The notes beneath the pieces were generated by a model. The model did no database searches and was not told the origin of the DNA. It worked only from the letters and a program-made list of their open reading frames with translations. Below, piece by piece: positions 43,771 through 52,167 of a DNA stretch of 64,000 nt. Both the position numbers and the translations under genes were made by a program. The stretch is from Bacillus sp. CECT 9360 (GTDB taxonomy: Bacteria > Bacillota > Bacilli > Bacillales > DSM-1321): the NCBI RefSeq assembly GCF_918741275.1, contig NZ_CAKKNA010000015.1, forward strand, positions 1 through 64,000. The letters run 5' to 3'. Position 1 is the first letter of the stretch; every line of letters begins with the position of its first letter.

Positions 43771-44709
43771 TTAGAAATATTTCTTTTTCCAGAAAACGAA
43801 AGCAGTTGCCCCTGCAAGGCCGACAGCAATTAATAATGTAATGATAAAGGCAAATGGATGATGTTCAAAAGGAAGCTTCACGTTCATTCCGAAAAAGCTC
43901 GCAACCATAGTCGGAAGCGTTAAAATGATGGTTACGGAAGTCAAAAACTTCATCGCGATGTTTACGTTATTTGAGATAATCGATGCAAAAGCATCCATCA
44001 TTCCACTGAGGATGCTGCTATGGGTTTCCGCCATCTCAATTGCCTGGGTATTCTCGATAATCACATCTTCTAATAATTCCTTATCTTCATCATACATTCT
44101 CAAATAGTTAAACCGGAGGATTTTATCGAGCACGACTTTGTTCGATTTAAGTGATGTCGTAAAATAAACCAAACTTTTTTCCAGGGTCAGGAACGTATAT
44201 AATTCTTTATTTTTCATCGATTGGTGAAGTTCCCGTTCCGCTTCGTTGGAAATTTTGTTAATCTGCTTAAGATAACGCAGATAGTATGACGAAATATCAA
44301 AAAGAAGCTGCAAAGCAAAGCGGGTTTTTTTATTCGTGTAAAATTCTTTTTTCTTATTGTTCTTGAATCCGTTTAAAATAGGAGTTTCTTTTAGTGAGAT
44401 GGTAATAAAGCAATCTTCTGTGAAAATCATTCCGATTGGTATCGTTTCATAAATCGCCTGGCCGTTGTCATTTCGCTCTATATAAGGATAATCGACAATA
44501 AGCAAAACATTTCCATCTTCTTTTTCGATACGCGGGCGTTCCTCATCATCGAGCGGATCCTTTAAAAAATTCAGTGGCAGGTTAAGACTTCTGCTAACTT
44601 CACTGATCTCTTCCTCTGTCGGGGAAACCATATTAATCCAGCTTCCCTTTGAATAATCGCCCGCTGTCTCTAATTGCCTATCTTCGGTTGTTCTAAAGAT
44701 CTCTATCAT
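43771..44709 (-). CDS. corA: CorA-family magnesium/divalent cation channel
   Basis: Membrane protein of 312 residues: an N-terminal cytosolic alpha/beta domain, a long helical region (about 140-240) and two C-terminal helices. The selectivity motif is GMN in SFFGMNVKLPFEHHPF at the end of the first helix. It is pentameric in known structures and imports Mg2+ or Co2+, or exports divalent ions in some members. RBS AGAGGAGG before ATG 44709. A possible 32-codon frame lies just upstream. Confidence 0.92.
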   Translation of the reverse strand: MIEIFRTTEDRQLETAGDYSKGSWINMVSPTEEEISEVSRSLNLPLNFLKDPLDDEERPRIEKEDGNVLLIVDYPYIERNDNGQAIYETIPIGMIFTEDCFITISLKETPILNGFKNNKKKEFYTNKKTRFALQLLFDISSYYLRYLKQINKISNEAERELHQSMKNKELYTFLTLEKSLVYFTTSLKSNKVVLDKILRFNYLRMYDEDKELLEDVIIENTQAIEMAETHSSILSGMMDAFASIISNNVNIAMKFLTSVTIILTLPTMVASFFGMNVKLPFEHHPFAFIITLLIAVGLAGATAFVFWKKKYF

Positions 44710-44743
44710 CTGTTAACCTCCTCTTTTTCCTGAGGAAGCTATT

Positions 44744-44842
44744 CTATCTTTTTCGAGTTGATACTTTTACAGCTATCAAATCATGGATGAAATTAGCTTC
44801 CCCGCTCTGACTGGGACCCTCAGGGTCATAGGAACTGTTCAT
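44744..44842 (-). CDS. possible 32-codon upstream ORF of corA
   Basis: ATG 44842 follows AAGAGGAG ten bases upstream and opens a 32-codon frame (MNSSYDPEGPSQSGEA, then NFIHDLIAVKVSTRKR) that ends 35 bp before corA. TTGTAC-17 bp-TAAGAT upstream is a fair sigma-A promoter. It might be a leader peptide or a chance frame; no family recognised. Confidence 0.35.
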   Translation of the reverse strand: MNSSYDPEGPSQSGEANFIHDLIAVKVSTRKR

Positions 44843-45152
44843 GTGTATCAACTCCTCTTAGGTCTAGTAAAAAACAAATCATCATTTACCATCTTAATCC
44901 TTGAAAGTGCAAAGTACAATCTAAATTTCATGTGCTAACTTTCATGTTTTGTAGAAAAAATTAGCTTCAATGTAGAAAGCTTATATTATGATTCGTTCTT
45001 AATTGAGAAGCTAAGCCGAATGGACTGTTTTTTCTCCGCACTCTTGCAAGCGGAGAAACGTCATTGTACAATTCATTTCGGTTCATAGGAACATGTAACT
45101 GTTATTGCCACAAGATTAGGATATTAAGAAGATATAAAGGGGAAATCAATCA
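44843..45152. other. divergent intergenic region with an isolated hairpin
   Basis: Contains promoters for corA (minus) and the MFS gene (plus). TCTCCGC...GCGGAGA (45032-45056) forms a clean stem-loop without a T tract, about 100 bp before the MFS start. I see no further gene. Confidence 0.45.
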
Positions 45153-46382
45153 TTGAGTTTTACAAGAAATGAAAAGTTAAGTATCTATAACGGTCTTGCC
45201 TCGACTGCCTCGGTTCATATGGTCAATGGCTATATTCCGTTGTTTGCCATTAGTGTTCTTGGAGCTACAAACAGCCAAATCGCACTTATTACATCATTGC
45301 CATCGATTATTGGCATGTTAGCCCTGATCCCAGGTGCCATTTGGTTAAATAAATCGAAAAGCAAGAAAAACTTCACGGTCGCCTCTACACTTGCCACGAG
45401 ATTATTATTCATGCTGATTTTATTCGTCCCCTTCTTTTCAGAGACTGATTATGCCGCATGGCTGCTTGTCGGCTTGATTGCCTTATTAAATTTTCCCGGA
45501 GCACTTTCCAATTTGTCATGGCAGTCCATGATCGGGGATTTAATACCGGAAGAAAGAAGGGGTAACTTTTTCAGTTCAAGAAACAAGTTCAATACAATGG
45601 CCGCATTAGTCGTAACATTGTCAACAGGACTATTTTTGAGCCTGTATGATAAAACTGATCCATTTCCGTATCAAGTCCTATTTGCGGCGGGTTTCCTATT
45701 TGCATTACTTGAGGGGCTTTATCTCTTCAAGCATAAAGAGAATCTAACGATGACGGAAAATAATAATAAAATAAGTGAAAACAAAAGCTTCTCTCTAAGC
45801 ATTTTTCATCACAAGCCGTATATGGCCTTTTTGGTTTGTGCCCTGTTGTATAATATTTCCGCTCAAATGGGCTGGTCGATCTTCAGCATCTATCACATTA
45901 AAGTAGCAAACGCTACGGCCTTATGGTTCAGTTTATTCTCTGTTACGAATCAAATCGCCCAAATCATCAGCATGAAGTGGTGGGCTAAATTTGCGGACCG
46001 TTGGGGAAATAACTTGCTGCTATTTGTGGCCACAGCTGGAATGGCGTCCGCGCCGGTTTTGACGATCTTATCTACAAATTTGACCTATATTACCCTGATT
46101 AATGTCTGGATTGGCATCTTCGTAGCCGGAACGAATCTTCTTCTGTTCAACCAGCTATTGAAAGCAACCCCGGATGCAACGCGCACGAATTACATTGCCA
46201 ACTACAACTTTTTATTATCAATAGTTGGCTTTATTGCCCCGCAATTCGGTGTATTTTTATTGAATGCGCTAGGAATGAATTCTGCGATGTCGCTTGTTTC
46301 CATGGCAAGATTTGCGGCTGCCTTTTCTTTTTTATTTGTGGCCGTTAAGCTAGAGAAACGCCAATTGGCGGAAGCGCTATAA
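45153..46382 (+). CDS. major facilitator superfamily transporter
   Basis: Membrane protein of 409 residues with 12 predicted helices. An MFS loop 2-3 equivalent is weak, but the overall pattern (SMIGDLIPEERRGNFFSSRNKF after helix 4, a charged central loop at about 195-215 and WAKFADRWGNNLLLF after helix 8) is that of MFS drug/sugar permeases. TTG start at 45153 with AAAGGGGAAA upstream. Substrate unknown. It has a long leader with a hairpin. Confidence 0.85.
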   Translation: MSFTRNEKLSIYNGLASTASVHMVNGYIPLFAISVLGATNSQIALITSLPSIIGMLALIPGAIWLNKSKSKKNFTVASTLATRLLFMLILFVPFFSETDYAAWLLVGLIALLNFPGALSNLSWQSMIGDLIPEERRGNFFSSRNKFNTMAALVVTLSTGLFLSLYDKTDPFPYQVLFAAGFLFALLEGLYLFKHKENLTMTENNNKISENKSFSLSIFHHKPYMAFLVCALLYNISAQMGWSIFSIYHIKVANATALWFSLFSVTNQIAQIISMKWWAKFADRWGNNLLLFVATAGMASAPVLTILSTNLTYITLINVWIGIFVAGTNLLLFNQLLKATPDATRTNYIANYNFLLSIVGFIAPQFGVFLLNALGMNSAMSLVSMARFAAAFSFLFVAVKLEKRQLAEAL

Positions 46383-46396
46383 TATAAGAGCGGACT

Positions 46397-46426
46397 AAAA
46401 AACGCCCAGGAATCGATTCCTGGGCG
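46397..46426 (-). terminator. terminator between MFS gene and membrane protein
   Basis: CGCCCAGGAATC and GATTCCTGGGCG form a perfect palindrome. T tract on the minus strand only. Confidence 0.75.
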
Positions 46427-46432
46427 ATAATA

Positions 46433-46717
46433 TTAAGCTTGCTGCTCTTTTTGGTTATAGTATTTAACGCTGAACAAGGCTCCTTCATCGACCATCCGGT
46501 TATCGGGGATATCATATGGATCCGGGTGTCCCGCCTTTTCAAGAAGTGGTATTTCCGGTTCTGTTTTCTGTCTCGACCATATCTTCATTGTTTTTTCTTT
46601 TAACCCTTGAAAGGCTTGCGTGACTTTCTGTCGATTATTCCTGACGGACAAGTATGAAACTCCGGCAACTCCTACTCCAAGCAACACATATGGACTTATA
46701 CCCCTTGAATTTGCCAT
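46433..46717 (-). CDS. small membrane-anchored hypothetical protein
   Basis: About 94 residues. A single hydrophobic helix (ISPYVLLGVGVAGVSYLS) near the N-terminus is followed by a basic stretch (RNNRQKVTQAFQGLKEKTMKIW) and a polar tail with DPYDIPDNRMVDEG. AAAAGGAG lies upstream of clustered ATGs (46726, 46720, 46717); spacing favours the last two. The layout recalls YtxH-like stress proteins, but I do not recognise the family. Confidence 0.6.
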   Translation of the reverse strand: MANSRGISPYVLLGVGVAGVSYLSVRNNRQKVTQAFQGLKEKTMKIWSRQKTEPEIPLLEKAGHPDPYDIPDNRMVDEGALFSVKYYNQKEQQA

Positions 46718-46770
46718 CATTATCATCTCCTTTTCACTCTTTTACCCAAAGCTTGAGAAGAGCAAACATC

Positions 46771-46803
46771 AAAAAACACCGGATGTGGTTTCATCCGGTG
46801 TTT
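46771..46803 (-). terminator. terminator of the azoreductase gene
   Basis: ACACCGGATG-AAACC-ACATCCGGTGT followed by TTTTTTG on the minus strand. Confidence 0.85.
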
Positions 46804-46808
46804 GCGAA

Positions 46809-47444
46809 TTAGAATTTTTTTCCTAATTCCTTAGCTCTTTCAATTCCGTCCTGCTTGATTTCTTCAGCACGATCTGGGAATTGATTATGTCCTTCGATAA
46901 ATAATCCTTCCAGTGTTGGTACACCAAAGAAGTCCATCATGATTTTGATATATCTGTGTCCCATTTCGATTTCGGACATCGGCGCTTCTGAATAGATGCC
47001 GCCGCGTGCTTGGATATGAAGGGCTTTTTTATCTGTAAGCAAGCCCACAGAACCTTGTTCTGTATATTTAAATGTTTTGCCCGCTTGTCCAACAGAATCC
47101 AAATATGCTTTCATGACTGGAGGGAATGAGAAGTTCCATAACGGCGTAACAAAAACATATTTGTCAGCGGCCACGAACTGATCAGAAAGTTCATTCAAGC
47201 GGCTAACTTTTGACTGCTCCTCTTTTGATAACTGATCAAATTGAGAACCGGAACGAAGTTTGCCCCAGCCGCTGAATATATCCGCATCAAGCTGAGGAAT
47301 GTCGATGCTATATAAATCCAAATGGACAATTTCATCCGTAGGATTTGCTTCTTTGTATGAATCAACGAAAGCCTTTCCCGCAGCCATGCTGAAAGATTGT
47401 GTTTCGTCATGAGGATGTGCTGTGATGTACAATACTTTTGCCAT
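46809..47444 (-). CDS. azoR: FMN-dependent NADH-azoreductase
   Basis: Flavodoxin-fold quinone/azo reductase of 211 residues: [19 protein letters not shown] (FMN phosphate loop), [31 protein letters not shown] and [13 protein letters not shown]. It matches B. subtilis AzoR1/AzoR2, which reduce quinones by two electrons and so protect thiols. The start is ATG 47444 (AGGCAGG upstream); the in-frame upstream extension lacks family similarity. It is divergent from a YodB-like regulator, as expected for an electrophile-inducible enzyme. Confidence 0.9.
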   Translation of the reverse strand: MAKVLYITAHPHDETQSFSMAAGKAFVDSYKEANPTDEIVHLDLYSIDIPQLDADIFSGWGKLRSGSQFDQLSKEEQSKVSRLNELSDQFVAADKYVFVTPLWNFSFPPVMKAYLDSVGQAGKTFKYTEQGSVGLLTDKKALHIQARGGIYSEAPMSEIEMGHRYIKIMMDFFGVPTLEGLFIEGHNQFPDRAEEIKQDGIERAKELGKKF

Positions 47445-47591
47445 TAAACTGTAACCTGCCTTTTCTATGATGTATGATCGATCCCATGTCGCAAAATATA
47501 GTGAAGGATTAAAGGAGTCTGTTATGATGACCCACACGTTTATTTTTCGCTAAAGATCATTTTTTACAGATGGAATTAATTCCTCTTCCAT

Positions 47592-47615
47592 TACTTACTT
47601 TACGTTAGCAAGTAT
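47592..47615. promoter_or_regulatory. candidate operator between azoR and the HxlR-family gene
   Basis: TACTT and AAGTA arms spaced 14 bp (TACTTACTTTACGTTAGCAAGTA region) lie in the divergent promoter. B. subtilis YodB binds TACTATTTGTAAGTAACTA-like sites; similarity is loose. Confidence 0.3.
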
Positions 47616-47713
47616 AGTATTGTATATAAATATCGTCAAGTAAATAGATTGGTATATGTAAATCTGTTACAAATGACTAATAAAGGGTATAATATACCTA
47701 TGAGGTGATGTTT

Positions 47714-48025
47714 ATGAATAAATCAACAGTATGTCCCCGTTTTGAAAAAGGCATGCAAATATTGAGCAAACGCTGGACAGGACTAATCGTCAGCCAGCTT
47801 TTAGACGGTCCTCAGCGCTTTTGCAACATTGAATCCTCTTTTCCGATAAGCGGAAGGATTCTTTCTGAGCGATTAAAGGATCTGGAGCAGGCAGGAATCG
47901 TTAAAAGGGAAGTCTATCCAGAAACTCCCGTGAGAATCGAATATTCCCTGACGGAAAAAGGCATTGCCCTTTCACCGGTTATCAAGGAAATACAGAACTG
48001 GAGTACCGAATGGATGGAAATCTAA
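47714..48025 (+). CDS. HxlR-family transcriptional regulator, YodB-like
   Basis: Winged-helix regulator of 103 residues: CPRFEKGMQILSKRWTGLIVSQLLDGPQRFCNIES, SGRILSERLKDLEQAGIVKREVYPETPVRIEYSLTEKG. It keeps an N-terminal Cys (C7, in STVCPRF) equivalent to the diamide- and quinone-sensing Cys6 of YodB/HypR-type repressors. ATG 47714 after GAGGTGATG. The divergent azoreductase is its probable target. Cys-based sensing is inferred from the family. Confidence 0.85.
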   Translation: MNKSTVCPRFEKGMQILSKRWTGLIVSQLLDGPQRFCNIESSFPISGRILSERLKDLEQAGIVKREVYPETPVRIEYSLTEKGIALSPVIKEIQNWSTEWMEI

Positions 48026-48034
48026 TAGTTTTCA

Positions 48035-48068
48035 CAAAAAGGGGGCCGGAATGAAACCAGCCTCCTTT
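48035..48068. terminator. terminator between the HxlR-type gene and the DUF2935 gene
   Basis: AAAAAGGGGGCCGG...CCAGCCTCCTTTTT stem with A/T tracts on both sides. Confidence 0.65.
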
Positions 48069-48072
48069 TTCT

Positions 48073-48873
48073 TTACTTTTCCACCCGTTTTTTAGCAGGA
48101 TTGCAGTCAGGCGGCTCAGTTTGAGTGGATTCAGCCAACTTCATTAAATAGTAGCATTCTTCCCTTGACATGTGGTCAGCCATCAGCGCTGAGAAAGTTC
48201 CCAACACCTGTTCAGTTAGCTCCAACTCCTCCAGTTCCTCTAAAAACATCCTAAATAATCTCATCTCCAGCTTGACATCTTTGTTCATTTTTTCTAACGC
48301 CGGAAATTTGTGCAGGTTCGTTCTTAAATAACCGGTCAGCTCGACTGCTTTCAAATAAAAATCCTCAAACTTTTTCGTAAAGGCCGCAGATTTATATTTT
48401 ATATCCCTTTCGACACTGTCCATCTTGTCATTGATCGTCCCGGCATGGCCCGCAGCATCCACGAGCCATAAGAGATGGTGGTGCAGTTCATGAAAAATTG
48501 GAGGCTTTTCTCCTTTTTCAAGATAACTGATAATGTTTAAATATTCTTCCAGCTCATTCACCATATGATTGATAAAAGTCGCAGTCATATTCATTTTTAA
48601 TTTTCCTGTTAGATGTTTTCTTATCAAAGATAATTTGAATTCCCGGAAATGTTCCGTCAGCTTTTTCACATTTTGCGTAAAAGTGAGTAATTGGTCCTCT
48701 GGAATTTCTCGCAGCCCGTTCAACAATGAGTCATAATTTTGTTTAAAATACTCGGCTTTCTGTATGTCTTCCCTTTCCACCGGGGCCAGGGTTTCTAAAA
48801 TGAATCTAGAATGGTCACCAAGAACCTGCAGCCAAAAGCTATGCTCAAACAAAGCATCCTGCTTGAATGTCAT
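48073..48873 (-). CDS. DUF2935 ferritin-like helical protein
   Basis: Soluble protein of 266 residues containing two DUF2935 repeats: FEHSFWLQVLGDHSRFI at the start, and HELHHHLLWLVDAAGHAGTI with FLEELEELELTEQVLGTFSALMADHMSREECYYL. The His/Glu pattern suggests a four-helix bundle with metal sites. Such proteins are frequent in Bacillus and clostridia; function is unknown to me. RBS AAAGGGAGGGA before ATG 48873. Confidence 0.8.
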   Translation of the reverse strand: MTFKQDALFEHSFWLQVLGDHSRFILETLAPVEREDIQKAEYFKQNYDSLLNGLREIPEDQLLTFTQNVKKLTEHFREFKLSLIRKHLTGKLKMNMTATFINHMVNELEEYLNIISYLEKGEKPPIFHELHHHLLWLVDAAGHAGTINDKMDSVERDIKYKSAAFTKKFEDFYLKAVELTGYLRTNLHKFPALEKMNKDVKLEMRLFRMFLEELEELELTEQVLGTFSALMADHMSREECYYLMKLAESTQTEPPDCNPAKKRVEK

Positions 48874-49002
48874 CTAATCCCTCCCTTTCAATTCTTTATA
48901 TATTCCGTCCGACACATTTTTAGAAGGTAGTTTATTGACGGAGTGATAGTGGTATATTTTTGAAATATGCGATGAAAACTACAATCGAGGTGCTGCGAAA
49001 AA

Positions 49003-49929
49003 ATGAAAAAAGCGGATTGCATTATAATCGGAGGGGGCATTGCCGGTCTGCAAGCTTCCATTCAATTAGGGAGATACAACCATAATATTTTGGTGATTGA
49101 TTCCAATCAAGGTCGTTCGACGGTTTGTAAATGTTACCATAATATATTAGGCTGGCCAGATGGAGTAAGCGGAGAAGAAATAAGGCGCCTCGGAAAACAG
49201 CATGCCGAGAAATATGGTGTCCATTTCGTGGAAGACAAAGTACTCAACTTACAGAAACTCGATGGTTCCTTTAAAATGAAAACAGAGAAGAATGAAGAAT
49301 ATGAAGCAAAAACCGTTTTTCTGGCTACCGGCCTTGTGGATAAGCTGCCTGATATTGAGAACCTGTTTCCATGTCTCGGCAAAAATATATATGTCTGTCC
49401 GGATTGTGACGGCTACGAAGTAACCGGAAAGAAAACGGTAGTATTAGGGGGCGGAAATACCGGCGCCCATATGGCAATCACCCTGACTTACTGGTCGGAT
49501 GATATCGTGTTCATAAATCATGAACAAGCCCCTGTTGAAGCTGCCATTGCAGAAGATTTAGACAAGCATAATATCCAAGTGATTAAGGAATCGGTTTCAA
49601 AAGTTCTTCTCGATGATAAGGAAGACCTTATCGGATTCGAACTGAACAGCGGGAAAATCATCGAGGCAGAACGAGGCTTTACAGGCTTCAGCGGAAACAA
49701 AATGAATTCCGAGCTGGCCGAACAAGCCGGCGTAAGACTAAATGAGAAAAACCATGTCCTTGTATACCCACGTACAAAAGAAACAAGTGTTGCAGGCATA
49801 TGGGCGGGCGGAGACCTAATCGCCCACTCCGAACAGGTCACGATATCCATGGGAGACGGCTCACAGGCAGCCATTTGGATTCATAAAAGGCTGATGGGGG
49901 AAGGCCCTCCAGATGGAGACCTTCTATAA
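49003..49929 (+). CDS. thioredoxin reductase-like FAD/NAD(P) oxidoreductase
   Basis: Flavoprotein of 308 residues: IIIGGGIAGLQASIQLGRYNH (FAD-binding), VFLATGLVDKLPDI, redox-active CPDC in YVCPDCDGYEVTGKKTVVLGGGNTG, where the second half is the NAD(P)-binding loop, and IWAGGDLIAHSEQVTISMGDG at the C-terminus (FAD). The CxxC site points to a disulfide reductase of the TrxR class, though the partner is not obvious. RBS GAGGTG before ATG 49003. It stands alone with its own terminator. Confidence 0.85.
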   Translation: MKKADCIIIGGGIAGLQASIQLGRYNHNILVIDSNQGRSTVCKCYHNILGWPDGVSGEEIRRLGKQHAEKYGVHFVEDKVLNLQKLDGSFKMKTEKNEEYEAKTVFLATGLVDKLPDIENLFPCLGKNIYVCPDCDGYEVTGKKTVVLGGGNTGAHMAITLTYWSDDIVFINHEQAPVEAAIAEDLDKHNIQVIKESVSKVLLDDKEDLIGFELNSGKIIEAERGFTGFSGNKMNSELAEQAGVRLNEKNHVLVYPRTKETSVAGIWAGGDLIAHSEQVTISMGDGSQAAIWIHKRLMGEGPPDGDLL

Positions 49930-49932
49930 TTT

Positions 49933-49967
49933 CAAAAAACATGGGCGATATGTGCCCATGTTTTTTG
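49933..49967 (+). terminator. terminator of the TrxR-like gene
   Basis: CAAAAAACATGGGC and GCCCATGTTTTTTG stem with T tract. Confidence 0.9.
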
Positions 49968-49983
49968 AATGTCCAGTTCCTTT

Positions 49984-50346
49984 ATTTCGGTCATATATTT
50001 TTAATCGAGCATATATCTCAGATTTCGGGCATACATCTCAAATATCGAGCATATACCTGAGATTTCGGGCATATTTCTTAAATATCGGGCATATCATAAA
50101 TTTCGGGTACATATCCCATGTTTCGGTCATAGGTTTCATTTTTCGGAGGCGTGCATATTTCTGCTTTCGGTGATATATTTGAAATTTCGATGATATATCT
50201 TAATTTTCGGTGATATATTTCTAATTCCGATAATATATCCGATATTTCGGTGATATTCGAAGTTTCGTTGATATATCTCAATTTTCGGCGATATATCTCT
50301 AATATCGGTGATATAACCGATATTTCGGTGATATCCAAATTTTGGT
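49984..50346. repeat. intergenic array of about 19 TCGG(G/T)-centred units, about 20-nt period
   Basis: Units of 18-21 nt built on a TTTCGG core fill the gap after a terminator. In the first half (50000-50100) the word is TCGGGCATAT or TCGAGCATAT; in the second (50165-50340) it is TTTCGGTGATATAT. Bases between words vary. The long frames on the minus strand (repeats of SPKIEIY and similar) come from the period and have no ribosome binding site. Confidence 0.85.
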
Positions 50347-50441
50347 CTATACCCCACTACAGGAAAGCATCTTCATTTCACTTACATAATTCTTCATTAT
50401 TGACAGAAAATAAATGTTAATTCTGAAAGGAGACAGCGAAT

Positions 50442-50744
50442 ATGAAGAAACAATTGCTTTATATCTTTACTGCCTTTGCATTGGTGTTTGGAGCGAGTGT
50501 CAGCGCCGCTCTTGCAGCTCCTCCCCAACAAAAGAATATACAACTGACAGAAAAGCAGAAAACGGAACTTAAAGTGTTGCATAAAGATGTTTTGGAAAAG
50601 AAAAAAGTATTAATTCGAAAATATGTGGAATTTGGAATGCTCACGAAGGAAATGGGTGATAGAATGATTCAACGGTATGAAAAACATTATAAAATGATTG
50701 AACAAAATGAATTCCGGATGCATCACCACAACCACTCACATTAA
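50442..50744 (+). CDS. YckD-like exported protein (DUF2680)
   Basis: Exported protein of 100 residues: signal peptide MKKQLLYIFTAFALVFGASVSA with cleavage near ALAA, then a helical DUF2680 body (LTEKQKTELKVLHKDVLEKKKVLIRKYVEFGMLTKEMGDRMIQRYEKHYKMI) and a His-rich end MHHHNHSH. It resembles B. subtilis YckD in size and layout. Function unknown; the His tail may bind metal. RBS AAAGGAGA. Confidence 0.8.
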   Translation: MKKQLLYIFTAFALVFGASVSAALAAPPQQKNIQLTEKQKTELKVLHKDVLEKKKVLIRKYVEFGMLTKEMGDRMIQRYEKHYKMIEQNEFRMHHHNHSH

Positions 50745-50784
50745 TCGAGTTTCACCTATCGGAAAAAGTCCATATATACAAATA

Positions 50785-50825
50785 AAAAAGAATGGTAAAG
50801 AGCTGAAGCCTCCGCCATTCTTTTT
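50785..50825. terminator. terminator after the YckD-like gene
   Basis: AAAAAGAATGG and CCATTCTTTTT arms, A/T tracts on both sides. Confidence 0.75.
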
Positions 50826-50869
50826 ATTTGTATGAAATCTTGGAACTGCAGGGATGGCAGTTCGCCTAA

Positions 50870-51076
50870 TTACGAGTTGTTTTCATTCTGATTTTTAGAT
50901 TCCTCCATGTTTTCCACGGCACTATCAAGTGCTGATGTAGTGTAGTTATCACTAATTTGCTCATGCGTCACGGCAAGACCTGAGGACACCTCATCGTCCC
51001 TGTTGTAATCCTCGAATTCAAACGTTCTTCCAGCTATCTTGCTTGAATTTGCCTGCTGTTGTTCTTTCTCGCTCAT
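50870..51076 (-). CDS. YozQ-like small protein (DUF4025)
   Basis: Acidic protein of 68 residues: SSKIAGRTFEFEDYNRDDEVSSGLAVTHEQISDNYTT. The DYxRDDE...GLAVTHEQxSD pattern matches the YozQ/DUF4025 family of spore formers as I recall it. RBS AGGAGGAGAA before ATG 51076. Lies 17 bp after the MBL hydrolase gene and may be co-transcribed. Function unknown. Confidence 0.7.
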   Translation of the reverse strand: MSEKEQQQANSSKIAGRTFEFEDYNRDDEVSSGLAVTHEQISDNYTTSALDSAVENMEESKNQNENNS

Positions 51077-51093
51077 GTTGTTCTCCTCCTGGG

Positions 51094-51933
51094 TTAATTT
51101 ACGTATTTTCCGTAGTCGGGCTTGGCAATCGCATCAAAATTCCGTACCAGCCTGTTCAAACTGTCAGTCAATTCCTCTCCTGACATCGGAAGACCATGAC
51201 CGGTCACTGCCACCGATGGCTTTAGGGAAGCGAGCTTCTCCACTGATTGTTTCGCGGCTTTCCAATCGGTCGTAAAATACCTTGGCGGTCCATGTATATC
51301 TTTTTCCTGTGTTATCACTTTGTATAACGACTCCTGCTTGACCGTGACAAATGCATCTCCGGCAATTAAGGCGCGATCTTCCTCCCGGAACAACGAAATA
51401 TGTCCCTCGGAATGACCAGGCGTATGAACCCATTTCCAACCAGGAAGATGCGGAATTGACCCATCCGAAGGAAGTTCGTGTACATGCTCATCTAAATTGA
51501 TTCCCTGATTAGGGAATAGGCCAGCCATCTTGGCGACCATGCCCCCTTCGACTGTAGGGTGTGGTTTAGGATAATCCTTTTCTCCAGTCAAATACGGCAT
51601 TTCCAGTTGATGGGCATACACAGGGACATTCCAACGTTCCACAAGGTCAATTAAAGCACCGACATGGTCAAAATGGCCATGTGTCAAAACAATCGCCTTG
51701 GGCGGAACATCCTCACCAAATAATTCCTTTGCCGTTCCTACTATTTCGTCTGCCGAACGGGGCATTCCCGCATCAATCAGTACCCAATCAGAAGACTTTT
51801 CACGGTTTCCGATATAACAGACGTTTACGATTTGGATCGGCAAGCAATAAATATCACTTGTAACAGACTGACCGTCTCCGCTCGTTACAGAGGTGACGGG
51901 AATAAATTTCTCACTTAAATGGTGATCTTCCAT
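51094..51933 (-). CDS. metallo-beta-lactamase-fold hydrolase
   Basis: MBL-fold protein of 279 residues with the metal-binding motif LTHGHFDHVGAL (HxHxDH), a downstream His in TPGHSEGHISLF and Asp in LIAGDAF, giving a complete di-zinc site; a final His in TGHGLPM. Members include glyoxalase II-like and lactonase enzymes; the substrate is not evident. RBS AAGGAGGATG before ATG 51933. Confidence 0.87.
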   Translation of the reverse strand: MEDHHLSEKFIPVTSVTSGDGQSVTSDIYCLPIQIVNVCYIGNREKSSDWVLIDAGMPRSADEIVGTAKELFGEDVPPKAIVLTHGHFDHVGALIDLVERWNVPVYAHQLEMPYLTGEKDYPKPHPTVEGGMVAKMAGLFPNQGINLDEHVHELPSDGSIPHLPGWKWVHTPGHSEGHISLFREEDRALIAGDAFVTVKQESLYKVITQEKDIHGPPRYFTTDWKAAKQSVEKLASLKPSVAVTGHGLPMSGEELTDSLNRLVRNFDAIAKPDYGKYVN

Positions 51934-52062
51934 TTTTCATCCTCCTTTTACGGACAACATTGCTTTTATTGTTTTCCATAGACGCAGTTATGATACGAAA
52001 AGAGACAAATTACGATCTATTACTTTCCTTACCCTGTACGCATTATGTTATTCATCTTGAAT

Positions 52063-52103
52063 GGCAAAAAAAAATCTGTCCATAAAAGGACAGATTTTTT
52101 TTA
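52063..52103 (-). terminator. terminator of the SGNH/ABC operon
   Basis: AAATCTGTCC-ATAAAA-GGACAGATTT stem with A and T tracts on both sides; it ends the minus-strand operon 65 bp after its last stop. Confidence 0.85.
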
Positions 52104-52167
52104 TAAGTTTTTAACTACTACTGAACAAAAATCTTAGCTGCTCTTTCACACCATTAAAAATTGTGAA

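Noticed and set aside
49984..50346. CRISPR array
   Set aside because: Units are about 20 nt with no constant repeat or unique spacers of 30 nt or more, and no cas1/cas2 genes are near. The Cas4-like domain at 61-63 kb belongs to a helicase fusion.
50078..50357. Minus-strand frames rich in ISPKIEIY-like repeats
   Set aside because: They are by-products of the 20-nt array. No ribosome binding site, and two frames are open at once, as expected for a periodic sequence.
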